From: Puffinus mauretanicus
Taxonomy: Eukaryota > Chordata > Aves > Procellariiformes > Procellariidae
Direction: 5' to 3'
Length of the DNA stretch: 64,000 bases
NCBI GenBank assembly: GCA_023333565.1
Contig: JAJKFH010003394.1
Location: forward strand, 124,001 to 188,000
Made by a program: the position numbers and the translations under genes. This document shows, one piece after another, positions 13,801 through 43,400 of the stretch; within the stretch, counting starts at the first letter, position 1, and each line of letters starts with the position of its first letter. The notes under the pieces are model-generated. The model searched no databases, was not told where the DNA came from, and saw only the letters and a list, made by a program, of their open reading frames with translations.

Positions 13801-15284
13801 GAGACATTCCGGACTGAATGGTAAAGCAGCAAGGAATACATTTTACAGTAATGTTATCGATCAAATCTCAATCCCTCACAAGAAGATTGGTTTCTGAAAA
13901 GTAGATGGTGTTACTCACCAAACTGCTAGGAAAATGGCTTCTTATCTAGTAATAACTAACTGAATGCTTATGGTTAATCCCTTTAAAACCGTTTTAGACA
14001 TTTATTTGAAGAGGAACTATAATAAAATGCAGATGCTGTACTTTTTTTTTTTAAGTACTCCAATATCTTTGTAAAGAACAGCAGTCATAGGGAAAACAGA
14101 ATAAATGCTGTGCAACAGATAGCCTTTCTGCATCTCATCATCTGCACAAGAGAGTAGGGAAATGTATAGTTATAGGAGAAATAGAGAGAGCTTTGTCTAT
14201 CCCCTTAGACCTTTATTCAACAGCTGATCAGTGTACTACCACGAAGCCTGCTTTCCATGAAATGTCTGTCAGTACTACTTGCAAGCCATGTTCAAAACTA
14301 GCAACAAGTCCTGTACATTATAAAGCAGAGTTTGCATTCGTTGCTTCAGATTATATTTAGTGTCATCGGGAGTATATGTTTGTGCAAAATCAACTTGTCA
14401 TGAGTGCTGATCACAGTGGTATAACAAAGAGCAAAACTGATGATAAAAATGTCCTAGATCATTGATATAAGAGAAGAAAAAGGCAGAAAAACTACCTTTC
14501 ATTCTAGTCCGAGTACCCGAGTTCCCACACTTCTCTCCCTTACAGAGTTTTAACCAAAGGAATGAAAAATCAAGTCCTTATTTTCCAGGACAGGGAAGCT
14601 GTACGCATACGCACACTCTCAGGCTAGCTCAGCACAGCCCGCATCCCACAAGACCTGCAGCACAAACAAGATCCGCCCAACTGCTTCCACAGGTAGCTCA
14701 AAAGCAGCGTAGTCACTTCTGTGTGGAGCCCAGATTAAGTCAGCTTATTGGTTCTTCAGCTTCCAGAGACAGCTCGTGCCGGACACAGCTCATTACCCCG
14801 GGCTCCGTATAAGCTCTGCAGGTAACCCGAGTGACTCCATGGGAGATGCACTGCTTCTACAGGCTTGGATCCAAGTGTCTGGATCTACCAGGAGCACAGA
14901 GCTGCAGAGGCACTGACATACCCACACGCAGAGGCAGTTCTAGAAGCAAGGGAACAGTAGAGCTAAAAGAATTCCATCGGGGTATGTTCTGGCATTCAGA
15001 AGGGACTGGCATGGAGATGAATCACATTTTATAGACAGTCTCCCCTAATTTTCCACACAGACATTCCTAGCATAGAACGCTTGAACAAAACCACAGTACA
15101 GCCAGTAAAATAACTCTTCCTCCCTAATGGCAGGAAATCTATCTACATATTCAAGCTTTAAATCTCTCAAAGAGCTAAACTGCTACACTTCCACTCCTAA
15201 TACCAAAACAAGCAACCTGTAAATGCTAGGTCCCTACTACACAAGTGAAAGGTGCTCAAACAAGATAGAGAGCTAATACATAAC
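10801..15284. other. Intergenic sequence between CpG patch and RAD21 3' end
   Basis: AT-rich, mostly unique-looking sequence. No exon, repeat family or RNA gene was recognised. It includes spare AATAAA signals on the RAD21 strand. Confidence 0.65.
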
Positions 15285-15300
15285 AGCTTATAACACAACT

Positions 15301-15306
15301 TTTATT
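15301..15306 (-). terminator. RAD21: RAD21 distal polyadenylation signal AATAAA
   Basis: TTTATT on the plus strand reads AATAAA on the gene's strand, followed by a T/G-containing stretch 15-35 nt downstream. Cleavage is expected near 15,280-15,290. More AATAAA copies on the same strand further down (about 14,211, 13,999 and 13,129) could be used for rarer longer forms. Confidence 0.65.
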
Positions 15307-16152
15307 AGAAAAGTTATACATAACAGCATCAACTATTTTCAAGAATATTAACCTTGAAAAGCAACAAAAACAGACTAAAAATGTGTAACAAGAAACTAAT
15401 GACCTTTTCTATAATTAAACATTCAAGTTATCTACAATGTCTCTTTTTACAAAGGGGAAAATCATGGTTTTACAGGCACATCATGTTGAAAATAAAGCTG
15501 CAGTAACTTTATACAATTAACTTTTTCAAGGAGTATTAAAACATGGTTATCATGTAGTCTCAGATTTTTTTTAAACATTCACATAATTTTACAGTTGAAT
15601 ACACACTGAAATTTCAGAGTCCCAAAATTATTTCACAAAAGTGCCAACATTAAAACCAGAACCTTCAGTGTGAATAATTTTGCCCTAAAAAAAAGTTAAG
15701 ACAGGTTTCCATAATCAACATATTCACATAATTTCTGGTGCTACCTGGTCTAACAGTAAAGCTTCATTCTTTGTAAGTAAAATCAAATGGGATCTCTTTT
15801 GCAAAACTGATAAAATGTTTTGAACACAGGAGTGTGCATTATTGGAAAAATTGATACTAAAACCATAAATATATCCAAAGAGCCATTAACACACTACACA
15901 ATGAAGTGGAACTGTGCCCGTTTGTACTGTATATTCAAGTTTGTTGCCCTTTCAGTACAGGTGGTATCTGAATTTAGCATCTTTACAAAGGCAATCTGTT
16001 CAACTTCTCTTATCTTCATATGCCTGCTTAATAAAAATCAGATAATTTACAATCTAGAAGTCTGTTTTAAAAAGTCTGGAGTTTATATACAGCTCTAACA
16101 AACCTAAAGCATTTTGATATCTTAAAAGGTTTAAACGAAATGACTAGAGTTT

Positions 16153-16158
16153 TTATTT
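16153..16158 (-). terminator. RAD21: Possible proximal polyadenylation signal AATAAA
   Basis: A second AATAAA on the minus strand lies inside the 3' UTR about 750 nt past the stop codon. It could give a shorter 3' UTR. No experimental support is available from sequence. Confidence 0.35.
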
Positions 16159-16911
16159 GACGCTTATTAACAGTAATTAGCCATTATCAGTAGTGGACCA
16201 TAATGAGGTGATAAGTGAAAAGGAATGTTTCGTCTAAAATGCTTAACACATGTTCTGTCCTTTCATGTATGCAATAGTATCACGTAGAGGAAGTGCTTTC
16301 CACAGACACCCGTTTCCCCTTAGCATCAAGGGCTACAAAAATCTGACTGCAAAAATGCAGTGACAAAGCAAGCTGACATATCAGGCACTACCTTTCATAT
16401 TGGCAGCTTTAAGAGACCCATGGTACGCACAGAGATCTAAGAAAGGGGAAAAAAAAACCACTACTATGAGAAGCAGACCGAACATTTTAGACGAGTTTGG
16501 CAAAGTTTTTAATCAGACAATAGGTTGGCCATTCAGGTTTACTTGTATAGGTTAAAAATATCACTATTGAATCAACTAGTCAAATTATCGTAAGACATTT
16601 TCATTGATACTCAACATTACATGCACCAATATTGCACACATCTGCTCTGAGTTGTTAAAACAATCTTCATCTGGGTCCTTGAGCTGTCTGGTTTCTGCAG
16701 TTGGAACTCAAGCCACCCACCCCAGCAGTTTCACTAAAAATTTAAGTGGTAAATTTAAAATACAAAACCCAAAATAACCCAAAAAGAAAACCAAGGACTT
16801 TATACAGACAATAAAATCTAAATTTTCTGTAATGGTCTTGTGGGCCCTACAGATGGGGCAATACATGTACGCACTAGTGAAATGAACACTAGCTCTGCTG
16901 TATCTAACCAT

Positions 16912-33185
<16,274 letters not shown>

Positions 33186-36100
33186 CTAAAACAAAGTGCA
33201 AACCTGTACAGAGAAAGGCACATTTATTTTTTCTCTAGAAAACTTTTTATGAGGAACACCCTTGTAAATACACCCCTTATCCGCAGAAAGCAAAGCACAT
33301 GCTTGCTTTTCAATCATTAAGGTCAGACTATTCGTATAAAATATTTAAGAAGCCAACACTTACAAGTAGTGGCCATGTAATAGCATATGTATTTATCGCA
33401 GAGGAAATATAAAGCAGGAAGAACAGCAACCAATGACCATTTACATAATTTAAAAGTGTTTACCATCCCACAAGAAAAAAATTTTGAATATATTAAACTT
33501 TATGGTAATTATACCAAACCCATATAATGCAAACAAACACGTCTCAGTTTTCAGTCCACAGTAGTCTTCTGCCACTTCCATTTCTTTCTACTTTTAATTC
33601 AGTAGCTGCTAGTATACTATACCAGTATATATTCTACATTGTTTCAGTAAAACATTCAGCATTATAAAACACACAGTCCTAAACTTTTTGAACTTCATCA
33701 CATTTTCTTAAACAGAAAGTACAATTATGTCTTCATTTCTGAGCAGACTGCTCTCCATTTCATAACCTTCTTAATAACGCTTCATATTTTTTTCAAGTGT
33801 TGATAAAAATGGTAAGAAAATTGACTGCATTGTTCCAAGCTTCCTGAAGATTTCATTTTCTTCTTTCTCCTTCACCAGAAAAACAGACTTCCTTTTATCT
33901 ACTTATCTAGTAACTACCTTCTTAGAGCTGGTAAGATGCCAACATATCGAACCATGGGGAAGCAGAACAGCATGATATCTTATGATCTAAACATGCCAAT
34001 TTCATGCGTGAGGTAAGCATATGATTCAGTTCAACTATAAGTTGAGAAAACAAGAAGTTTGCTTTAAAGAGGTGGAAGATTCTCCACAAACAGCTTTTTC
34101 TCCAGCAAGATCCGTAACTAGGGAAAAAGAAACGAAAGAGAAGAATAGGAGAGACGCAACAAGTGCATTTCAGTTTTTATCTCCTCCATGCCTACCAAAA
34201 AACTGCCAGAGGAAGCACAGCAACCTAACAGTAAAAGCAGGACAGTTTAATCTGGGCAGAGCCAGCGTGAGGAGCATCAGTTTCTAGCCATAAAAAAATC
34301 TCAGCGTTTCCCAAATGCATGCCAACACAACTTATAAGCAAATACGGAACACAGGGAAACACAAAGCATTGGTAAACATGACAGTCAGAGAGGGATTCTC
34401 AGAAAGCCAATTCCTAAACCATACCAATTTACTTGTAGGTAAAAGAAACAAGTTTCAAAGCAGCTAGGGTAGAGCTGTTGATATTTCTAGGGTAAGCTTC
34501 ACAAAAAAAAAAGAGGAGGAGCACAATTGTGACTGCTAGAAAAATAAGTATAGGGGCATGAGAAGCACTGGCATTACTGGTTCAGTGAAACCAAAGCTAA
34601 CCTCTAGATATCCGGGTAACAAATGAAAAATTGTAGATCTAGGGGTAGATCTCTGACAGTAAAAGCCAATAATCTTTTGGGGGGTTTTGTTTTGTTTTAA
34701 TAAATGGGAGTTGAAGGAGTATAAAGGATAGCGAAAATTATCTTTGTAGTGGTACCATACTCCATACTTGTACCCACAGATAGGTATCGTTCAACATGAA
34801 AGACAATGAAAGCTTTGAATTTCAGCTGCATTAAACAGAGAACAGAGTTGTTTGGACAACAGAACTGACTATCAAGCTTATCTGTCTTAATGACAGACTA
34901 GTCACTGATTCTGTTCATAAGCAAGAATGGAGACAGTGGAGAGGATTTAAAGGAAACAAAGGCCATGTTCAGCTTCAGCTGGAGTTAACACAGTAGATAG
35001 AAAGGGAAGTTGATAGCTTTGAGTCATAACAAAGCTACATATTAACAAAAAATTAAAATGCCATTTTTATTTGTTTAGACTGTGTGGCAGCTAAGGACAG
35101 CACTGCACAATGCTGGACATGAGCAAGCTTTTCTAGGAAGCACAACAAAATAATTTTGGAAGTCTTCTTGATCAATAAAAGTTATCTAAAGGAAGGTATT
35201 CTGCTTTCCCCTCCACCCTGCCAGTGTTTTTTGAAACAATTTCAAACAGTCTCAAAGGCCAGGAGACAATTCAATCCCTTGTGCATTTTCAAAGGCCTGT
35301 ATTTTTGTATATGCAGACACATAACTTTGCAGCACAGCATTTTGGTATCTTGAGTTGCTACCACAACCACACACTGCTCTGGTAACAGCAGGCCTGTAAA
35401 TTACCCCTAAATATGAGGAACAGGGGAAAACACAAACATACAGCTAACAAAACCACTTGTATTACTCTGCTGAAAACTTCCAACAACAGTTGCAAAAGAA
35501 CGTACTTTGATTCATGGAGTTTGGCACAATTATTCACCAATGTTTTACAAACATTAATGTACGTAGCATGGGCTTCACAAAACTTCAAACATATAGTTAA
35601 CTGTAACCCGGAAAATATACTGAAGATTTCCTGTTAAATGTGAAACATACTATTTGGACAACTCAGACAGAAACAACTTACCACTTTTAATCCCAAATAG
35701 CAAGGGTAATGCAAGTGTAAGACAAACAACTATCTAATATCTAAGAGGAAGCAAGATTCCCCAAAAAACTGAGGTATTGGGATCACACCAAGGCTAACGA
35801 TTTCACTTTTTTTTTTTTTAAACAGACACATTGTTAACTTCTTTCTGTCTTTTAAAGAACTGACAATCCACGTCAAAGTAATCCCCATAAGGGGGCTCAA
35901 CATATGTGAATGGGTTTTGAAACATATGCTTCGTTAGCAATCAAATCAAAGAATAGAGGCTAAAAACCATTGCACCAAGGGAAGGCACAGAAACAGTAAG
36001 CGGTCTCCTGTGTTTGTGGTGTTTCCCAGGTCTGACGACCACTCAGTACTGGAGTTACGGATCAAACCTAAAACTTGCTTGTAAGACTAATGAGATTATA

Positions 36101-39100
36101 CTACATGTGCAGGGTACTTAAACTTTTGGAGTGAGTAAGAATCAAAAATAACTAACTTCTGACAGAGGTCATCTGTTTCTCTTCATCCATTAATGAAGCC
36201 TTGCCACAGCGAAATACATGAAGAGAAACGGTGACAATCAGACTACAGCTAGTGTTAAAGTGTGTTTTAATCTGAACTGTTATTAACAAATAACACTTCT
36301 ATTCCCTGAAGCACTAATTTCCTGTCACATTATGAGTGCCACTTCCAAATTCCAGCAGATGCTCTGCTCTGTATGGTAATTACCGGGGTTACAGCAACTG
36401 TACAAATCCCACCTTCATGGTTCTGAGCTGCAGCAGTTCAGCTTCTGTTGTTCAGAGCATCAGCACAATTGCTTAAACCAGGCCCCAATGGTTGCTCTCA
36501 CTTTCTCCAGATTTTTTTTCTTTATTTTCAAATAATCCTTTTCCTTATTTCAGGCTTTTTGTCTGATCTTTAATTCATAGGGCAGTATGCTGATGCAGTG
36601 GCATAGAGGGAAAAGAACTAGATTTTCTGGCATAATTTGAGACTAGGATGAATGGTAAAGGAACTAAGAGTTTCTTGGAGAGGCAGAGTACTCATGCAGA
36701 CACGTAAAACATATGACGTTGGCTGCAAAAGCAACTCATAAGAATCCTCAAAAGAAAAAGGGTAGCTGATGGCTTTTAAAAAGCTTGTAAGGTAAAATAT
36801 AACTGTTAATTTTTGAAGTTGACTGGACATGAACTTGGACCTACTAGGTCAGGTTATGTATACACATACCAGTTCATAGGTTAAGTTCAGTCTTCAATTT
36901 GTTTTATTGTCACCTACTTTTGTCCCTGTTGTAAGGCTACTCCAGAAACACATTCATCCACTGATCAGCAGACAACTTCCATACTTTAGTTTAAAAATCA
37001 GCCAGTCATTTTAATTCATTTGTTCTTATGCTATTCTTCAATCTCTCTTCTCTGCTGCTTCCCCCCGACACTCGCATTTTCTTCCTATGCTATCCTTGTT
37101 TCTGTTTTGCTAAGCCAAGCCAGCCCTGGGTGATCTGGGGAAGAGCGAGCTCACCCTGTGCACCTGCAGCAGTCCGACTTGGCCCTGCCGGACTTCAGAA
37201 GTCCAGAAGGATTACCCTGATCCTGCAATTGTACTTTGAGTTCTTAAATTTTAACTCATAATCCTTCATTATACAGTCCTTCTTACATGTCTAAAACTTC
37301 CCTGGTGTGGGCACTTACTAATGTTGTCTCACTAGCAGGTTTCATTAGCACACTGAACATCTGGTGCCACTGAAAAAAAAAAAAATTTCATCACAGGACT
37401 AGTCTTCACAAACTCCACTAATAACTCCTTACAGCTCAATGCCTCTTTTCAGCACTACCTTATTTCATCTCCTTCCTTCAACCACCTTTATAATTCTCTG
37501 GTTAATCCGCATTTTTCTGAATTTTAATATATTTCTTTGTGGCACCTGCAGCTTTACTGAAGTTCAGTGACAAGTCACCTCAATTTCTTATGTCCACAAA
37601 ATCAATTATTGAAAAGATGAAATTGAACTAGTCCAACTTGACATATCTTTGATAAATGCATACAGCATTTTCCATTTGTCTCCAGGTCTTGTTTTTTCCA
37701 TCAACATTTTTTTCTGAAATCCTATGGCTGAGGTTGCACTACCAGGTCTATAATTGCTCAAAACACACCACTCCTTTACAAGAACTACATTCACTGTTCT
37801 CCAATTACAATATACTACGCACCTACATAATCAAATTGCTAGAACCAGCGCCTCACTAAAGTTACTAATTCAAAAGGCAGATCACTCAGAATTATTGTAC
37901 AGAGTTTGAGATTATCGAACCCTATGAACACTGTTCCCCCCAACTCCACTTTCATATCTAAACCTCAGCAGCTATCGTGCTCTTGCCCCTAGATTCAGTA
38001 TGTCCACTCATCTAGTGGAAAAGAATCTTTTTCATTTTAGGCCCTACCTCGATTATCCCAACCTGTTTTGCGCAATTCGAGTTCCAAGCCAAACTAATAC
38101 ACTTGCAGAAACCATGTATTAACACACTCCTTAAATGTACATAAGTTGAATAAGAGAATAGAATTCCTTACGTTACTCCATCTTTTGCAGCAGTTATTCC
38201 TCTGCACCGTCCACCCAAAGAGCTCAAATGTAAAAAAATAACTTTCTAACATTTTGCCTCAAAGAAGTTAAACTCATATATTAACTGAAGCAACTATTCT
38301 CATTTCTGTGGGAAATCCCATGATATCAGCAACCCTGATGGCAAGACAAGACTAATTTAATTGTGGTAATTTAAGTTTATTGTAGGTCTCACTAACTTCT
38401 TGCTCTTCCTTTTATTCCCCCCCCCACATGTACTTCCTCTCTAGTTAAAACTTCAGATCAGTGGGCTTTGTGTTTCCAGGCCCTACCAATGTTTTGATGT
38501 TTCCCCATTTTTGATGTAACGAGTTTTACTGAGGAAGAGTTTATGAAAGCGTATGCTTATTGCACACATTCACACATTGTGGGCCTTCTCCAGATTCAAA
38601 ATATTTTCTTCCATGTGTCTAAATTTAACGAAAAGCCATTTCCACTGAAACAGTGCCATGCCAAGAAGTCACAGTGACCCCAAACCTCCTTTGTTATTCA
38701 TAAAAACACAACACCTTGTTTTATATTTAACAGAAGCCTTTCATTTAGGATCAGAGAGAAATCTTAAAATCTATGGCAAGATTTATATCAGAGCGTCTAT
38801 AAGAGCTGCTACAGTAAGATCTTAATTCTTCAAGAAGTAGGCATTTTTAAAGAGGCCTTTTATTTGCAGAACAACAGCCACAGTGCCCAGAAGGTAGTTC
38901 ATATGTTACTAGTGAGGATTGCAAGAACATTCAGTACTCTGCTTTGTCCAAGTGAGAAGTTAAATTACATTAGAAAATAAGAGACAAGGAGATGTAACTT
39001 TGCTCCTCTCCCCCTCCCCAGACTGCAGCAGCCCCGCAGCTGCGCCGTCCCTTTGCCAACCCAGAGCTGGGGATCTGTTACATTATTCCGGCCACCAGAC

Positions 39101-39641
39101 CCCAACACATCGCTCCCTCAGCTCTTCCGCGGAAGCGGGGAGGTCTCTGCGCTTCCGCGCGTGACCGCCCCAGGCTCACAGACCGTCCCCACCACGGAGC
39201 GCACACCCGCCTCTGCCTCCCCCCGGGGCTCTGCCCGTGCCGCGGCCAGGCCGCAGAGGGGCCTCTCTGCGCCCAGCCTCGGCGCAGGTCACCCCAACCA
39301 CCCGGCCCCGCGCCCCGGGACCCCAGCCCCGGCCGCGGCCCCGCAGCAGGGTCCGGGGCGGCCCCGCCGCCCTGCCCCTCCCGGGTAGACCCAGGCGGCG
39401 CGGCGCACCGGGCTGCCAGGCGGGCCCTCCCCTCCCGCTGCCACTCGCCTGCCCCCGCGGGAGGCCTCGGCCGAAGAGCCGGCGCGGCCGTGCCCAGCCG
39501 CAGAGGGCCGGCAGCCGAGCCCAAGCAGGCCGGCAGCGCCCCGAGAGCCAGGCTGCGGCCGGCCCCCGCCATGCCCCTTCGGACGGCGGCAGCGAGGCGG
39601 GGCGACCAGCGGGAGCGAGCGCGGCTGGAGCCGCTCCTTAC
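33186..39641 (-). other. RAD21: RAD21 intron 1
   Basis: This 6.5-kb 5' UTR intron has AT-rich, mostly unique-looking sequence. No exon, transposon or RNA gene was recognised. Short A/T runs are present (for example a T run near 35,808-35,819). The last 0.6 kb on the promoter side belongs to the CpG island. Confidence 0.8.
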
Positions 39642-39765
39642 CCTGGTCCGGTGCAGGGGGAGGCTGGTGCGGCGGCTGGCGAGGCCGGGCTCGGTAACCG
39701 CTCCGCTCCTCCTCCCCAAGCCGAGCCGAGCCGCTCACTCAAACAAACAAGATGGCGGCCGCAGC
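39642..39765 (-). other. RAD21: RAD21 exon 1, non-coding 5' UTR
   Basis: The splice donor is seen as CCAGG|GTAAGG on the minus strand, with the last exon base at 39642. No RAD21 coding sequence lies in this exon; the ATG is in exon 2, as in other vertebrates. The upstream edge is approximate, set just above the GCCGCCATCTTG motif at 39748-39759, which usually lies within the first bases of YY1-type promoters' transcripts. RNA evidence would be needed for the exact start site. Confidence 0.65.
39748..39759 (-). promoter_or_regulatory. YY1-type motif in RAD21 5' UTR
   Basis: GCCGCCATCTTG on the gene's strand is the classical YY1 core, normally placed just downstream of the start site in housekeeping promoters. 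It lies about 110 nt upstream of the exon 1 donor, which fits. Confidence 0.7.
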
Positions 39766-39855
39766 CCTTCCTGCCGCCCAAACCAGCCGTTCAAATCGGC
39801 AGGATGTTTACTGTTAAAATGCCCCCTCCTCCCCCCGGGCCGCGCCACCGCCCAC

Positions 39856-39868
39856 TGCGCCTGCGCGC
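39856..39868. promoter_or_regulatory. NRF1-type site 1
   Basis: TGCGCCTGCGCGC is a one-mismatch form of the palindromic NRF1 site, about 100 bp upstream of the inferred RAD21 start. Confidence 0.6.
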
Positions 39869-39904
39869 CACTCCGTCGCGGACGCCCAGTGGGAGCCGTC
39901 CAGC

Positions 39905-39915
39905 TGCGCATGCGC
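39905..39915. promoter_or_regulatory. NRF1 site 2, perfect palindrome
   Basis: TGCGCATGCGC is the full consensus NRF1 palindrome, about 150 bp upstream of the inferred RAD21 start. Confidence 0.75.
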
Positions 39916-39950
39916 CCGTTCCCGGCGCTCCACTCCGCCGCCCGGGAGAA

Positions 39951-39960
39951 GGGGCGGGGC
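39951..39960 (+). promoter_or_regulatory. GC box (Sp1/KLF type)
   Basis: GGGGCGGGGC is a consensus GC box between the NRF1 sites. Confidence 0.65.
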
Positions 39961-40044
39961 AGCGGGGATGACGAGCGGTCGGATGAGTGACACTGGCACG
40001 CAGGCTTCGCGGAGGGGCGCGGCCAAGGCAGGGATGGGGGTAAC

Positions 40045-40056
40045 TGCGCCTGCGCA
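40045..40056. promoter_or_regulatory. NRF1-type site 3
   Basis: TGCGCCTGCGCA is a near-palindromic NRF1 site, closer to the far side of the island than to the RAD21 start. Confidence 0.6.
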
Positions 40057-40108
40057 GCTCCCCGAGCGCTACAGCGCCGCTCCGGCGGCCTTGGGGAGCG
40101 GCGGGAGG

Positions 40109-40116
40109 CGGAAGTG
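40109..40116 (+). promoter_or_regulatory. ETS/GABPA-type site CGGAAGTG
   Basis: This is a consensus ETS site on the plus strand, 350 bp upstream of RAD21. Such sites often sit at start sites; here it might serve a divergent plus-strand transcript. Confidence 0.5.
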
Positions 40117-40440
40117 GTTGTTGGGCGGGCGCGCGCGGTTGCCATGGCAGCGCGCGGCTGCCGGGGCGGGCCCCGTTCGCAGGCCCGGCCCGGTCGCTCT
40201 CCCTTGCGGCGGCGGTGCGGTCTGTCGCCGGCCCAGCCGCGGGCGCGGGGACGGGGCCGCGGCCTGTGGGGGGATGAGGCAGCCTGGCGGGCCGGGCAGC
40301 CTGCCTGCGGTGTGCCCGTGTGCCTGACCGGGGCTGTGCGCCCCGGGGTGCTGCGTGGTCGGGCCCGGCCTGGGCCCGTTCGGACGGGGGTGCATAGCAC
40401 AACCTTCGAGTCCAGCCTGGCTGCATGTGGTGCTTAGCTC

Positions 40441-43400
40441 TCTTGTTACCCAGCGAACAAAAAGCACTGCCTTGAAGGTGGCTCTGAATTTTTAGTTAAC
40501 TTGTTTTAAAACAACACAAAAGGCTCTTATTTAAAGGAAACATCCTTTTTTACAGCCTGCTTCCTTAAGGAGGTTAACACACCAGGTCTTCTGCCTGAGC
40601 TTTGCAGCTCACTCCTGCTATCTGGGATGCTGCAGTGTTTCTTTCATGCTGTGGGGGTGTTTGTTGAGTATGTTGGGAACAACTGCGCACACCATGCATT
40701 TTCTTTCTTTGGACTATCTTGATTTCAACAGGACTTAGGTTTTCTTGTTTCTAATCTATGATAGCCACCTGTGATGTAACAGAGGGAACTGTGGCTACAA
40801 CTGGACTTAAACAGAGGTCAATGACTAAGTAAAAGGAACAAAAAGGGAAAACGAGGCTGGTTTGGGGAAGAGGATTTTTCTGGTCTTCTCTCTGAGGCAC
40901 TAGGAAGTCTGAAGCTACGAGTACATAAAATAACATTCTGGATCAACAACAAACAGTCTTTCGCCCAAAGAGACCCAAAATACAAAAACCTTATTAAAAT
41001 AACCTCTCAGAAATAATATTTTTTGTGTAATGGGGCATCAGTTTACAAAAATAGTGTTAGAATACCAAGAAAATCTGCCTACCAAGGGTTTAAGAAGTAT
41101 TACTGCTATTTGTGACACTCAGATAATGTATCTTAGTGGATGATAACATCAACAAATAATACGTAAAAACATGCAGGCTCAGTCTCCCAATTCTCTTTCC
41201 TCAGATTCAATTTTGCATATTTCGTCATTCATTTTCGTTCATAATGTCTCACTAGAACCTTTATTCAGAACAAACATTGGTTCTCCGTGTGCCCCACATG
41301 GAGTTCTGCTAGGTATAGTAATGTTTCAAGGTTTTTTTTTCTGCGAGAAAACATCTGCTGTATCACCAGTATTTATTCCCTCCTCTATCCCCATATGAAA
41401 TGAGTTAGTGGTCTAGGCATTGGACCACTGATTAGAAACTTAAATTAGGCTATAGTCATTGGACCACTGATTAGAATCTTAAATTAGTTTAACAGTGCTG
41501 ATATACTGGATTGCATCAAATTCGCCAAAAGCGTGGACCAGCAAAGATGCATCTTTTGCTGCTATAGGAAAACAACCACTCACAGGGGGGAAAAAGCCAC
41601 ACCAGTAAAGTAATAGCACAGCTGTGTGAGTTGGAAATCTAAACTCTTCATACCCCGACCCACATTATAACCAAAAAGTCTGTAGCATAGCCTTGCTTTG
41701 GCTCTTGCCACGCTGAGCACTTACCTCAGTTGTGTGCATTTTAATAAGAAATCCTTCTTTCTCTATCTAGGCAGTCACTGAGTATTGGTGGCTTTTGACC
41801 AAAATTGCTTTTCTAGCTAGTATTGGCCAGTGTGTGCTGGTTGCCTGTCTAGAAACTCTATATCAAATTGCCTTTGACTAACAGCAGAAATTAACAATGG
41901 GAGAGAATTATGATCTTTTTTTTAATTGTCACTACCATTTCCTTAATTATTGCCCTTTTTTTCATAAAATAGTAAAAAAATCAGTCTCAGATTTTTTTTT
42001 TCCTCGTGCTCTACACTGCTTGAGCAAGCAATTCTGTCTATAAAAGACATCCCTTTCGAAACCAAAACTAGGATGCTTAAAGTTAAGTTTTTGGTAATAC
42101 CTACCATCTAATTAAAAGCATAAAGCTAGTACATAGGTCCAGTCCTTTCCAGATGATTCTTTGTAGTCAGATTTTGCAATTCTTCCAAAATTCAGTTTCC
42201 AGCCTTTCCATGCTTAGTTATTATAGGGCTTTAAAAGTACATCCTTCAAAGAAGCAAGTATATGCAAATCCCAGAGAGTTTATAGTCTAAATTTGGCTCA
42301 ATTTAAACCTAAAGGATTTGAATTGTTATCACATCTGTTTCTCATGGCAGTATGTGACTACTGTGAAGATCAGTCTGTAATCTTGTCCTCTAATTTATTC
42401 TTGAATGTATTCTAAAATGATGCCAGTGTAATTTAATATGGCTTATTTTTTGCAAGGTCTTTTAGTTTGATACTTTTCTGCTTCATCTAACAAGAATACT
42501 TCCTTCCGTCAAAATTAAAATCAAGACAGTTTGTTTGCATGGTCCAAAACTGAAGTTAATTGCCCGATAAAAAATGTTTCATTTTTACTGTGGAGATAAA
42601 TGCACTTCATGAGCAAATTGATATTTAAACTTCAGCATAATTTTCAGATATTCTGCTAAAAATTAAAACAATTATAGTACAGTAAATAAGGAAGACCAAA
42701 ATACAGTGTATTGGAACTCATGTCCATTGAGTTCCATCCACTGACCTATCAGTTTTAAAGAACATAAATGAGCTCTCTTCATTATTAATCACATATTAAA
42801 TTATTGCATGATTCCTTCAAATGTTTATGATTAAGTCAAATATTTTTCAATGGTAGCCTTTTGCACTTTGGTTCTCATGAAGACCAATTCTTTAAAAAAA
42901 CCAATATTCTCCGTTACTAATATTTGTTTACAGTTTTCCTTTCATTCAGATTGGAAAGTGCCCTGAATGTCCTGGCCTGAGACAGACAGTGTAACTCATC
43001 TTCCTGCCCCAATTTTTTTTTTCTAAAGAACTACCACAAGAAAAGAAGCACACTGTTTGATTTGTATGCGGCACTCGGTACTCTGCTGAATTTCTCCGCT
43101 GGCTCTGCTCAGACACATGCATTCCAGATGGTACTTAAAAAAGCAAGCTTGTGACTGTTATGTACACTCTTGCTGGCATATAGCAGATCACATTATGCAG
43201 TGACATTTAGAAAGAAACTGAGGCAAAAAGCCTATTTTTGTTTCCGGCTTCGGTCAAGTGTATCTATCAGGCAACACACCCATGATTTTCAAGTGCAGAA
43301 CAATGTAGTTCATATATAAATAACCTTATCTTAGGAGAAAGGACAACATGTTATAATTCCTTTTGAATAACTGAAGTAATCATTTTTCCCTGATAAACAC

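Larger units (their letters stand above)
15285..16911 (-). other. RAD21: RAD21 3' UTR
   Basis: About 1.6 kb of AT-rich sequence lies between the stop codon and the likely poly(A) site, similar in length to the 3' UTR I recall for human RAD21. An earlier AATAAA on the same strand (16153-16158) could give a shorter form of about 0.75 kb. No protein-coding signal is seen in it. Confidence 0.75.
39000..40440. promoter_or_regulatory. CpG island over the RAD21 promoter
   Basis: About 1.4 kb of very GC-rich, CpG-dense sequence stands out sharply from the AT-rich flanks. It covers RAD21 exon 1, the start of intron 1 and about 700 bp upstream. No TATA box is seen at the expected distance. This is the usual layout of a housekeeping, TATA-less and often bidirectional promoter. 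Several long open frames on both strands here (for example 39237-39971 plus and 39735-40400 minus) result from lack of AT-rich stop codons and are not called as genes. Confidence 0.93.

Noticed and set aside
1..15284. UTP23, expected beyond the RAD21 3' end from human gene order
   Set aside because: No stretch resembling UTP23 exons was found; it is likely outside the window.
39237..39971. 244-codon open frame on the plus strand in the CpG island
   Set aside because: It is rich in R, P, A and G as expected from GC-rich sequence, overlaps other long frames on both strands, and has no recognisable domain.
39735..40400. 221-codon open frame on the minus strand upstream of RAD21
   Set aside because: Same cause as above. 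It overlaps the RAD21 promoter and exon 1 start and shows only composition-driven sequence.
40114..40437. 107-codon open frame on the plus strand, possible divergent gene
   Set aside because: R/G-rich with no family likeness; a divergent RNA is possible but coding is not supported.
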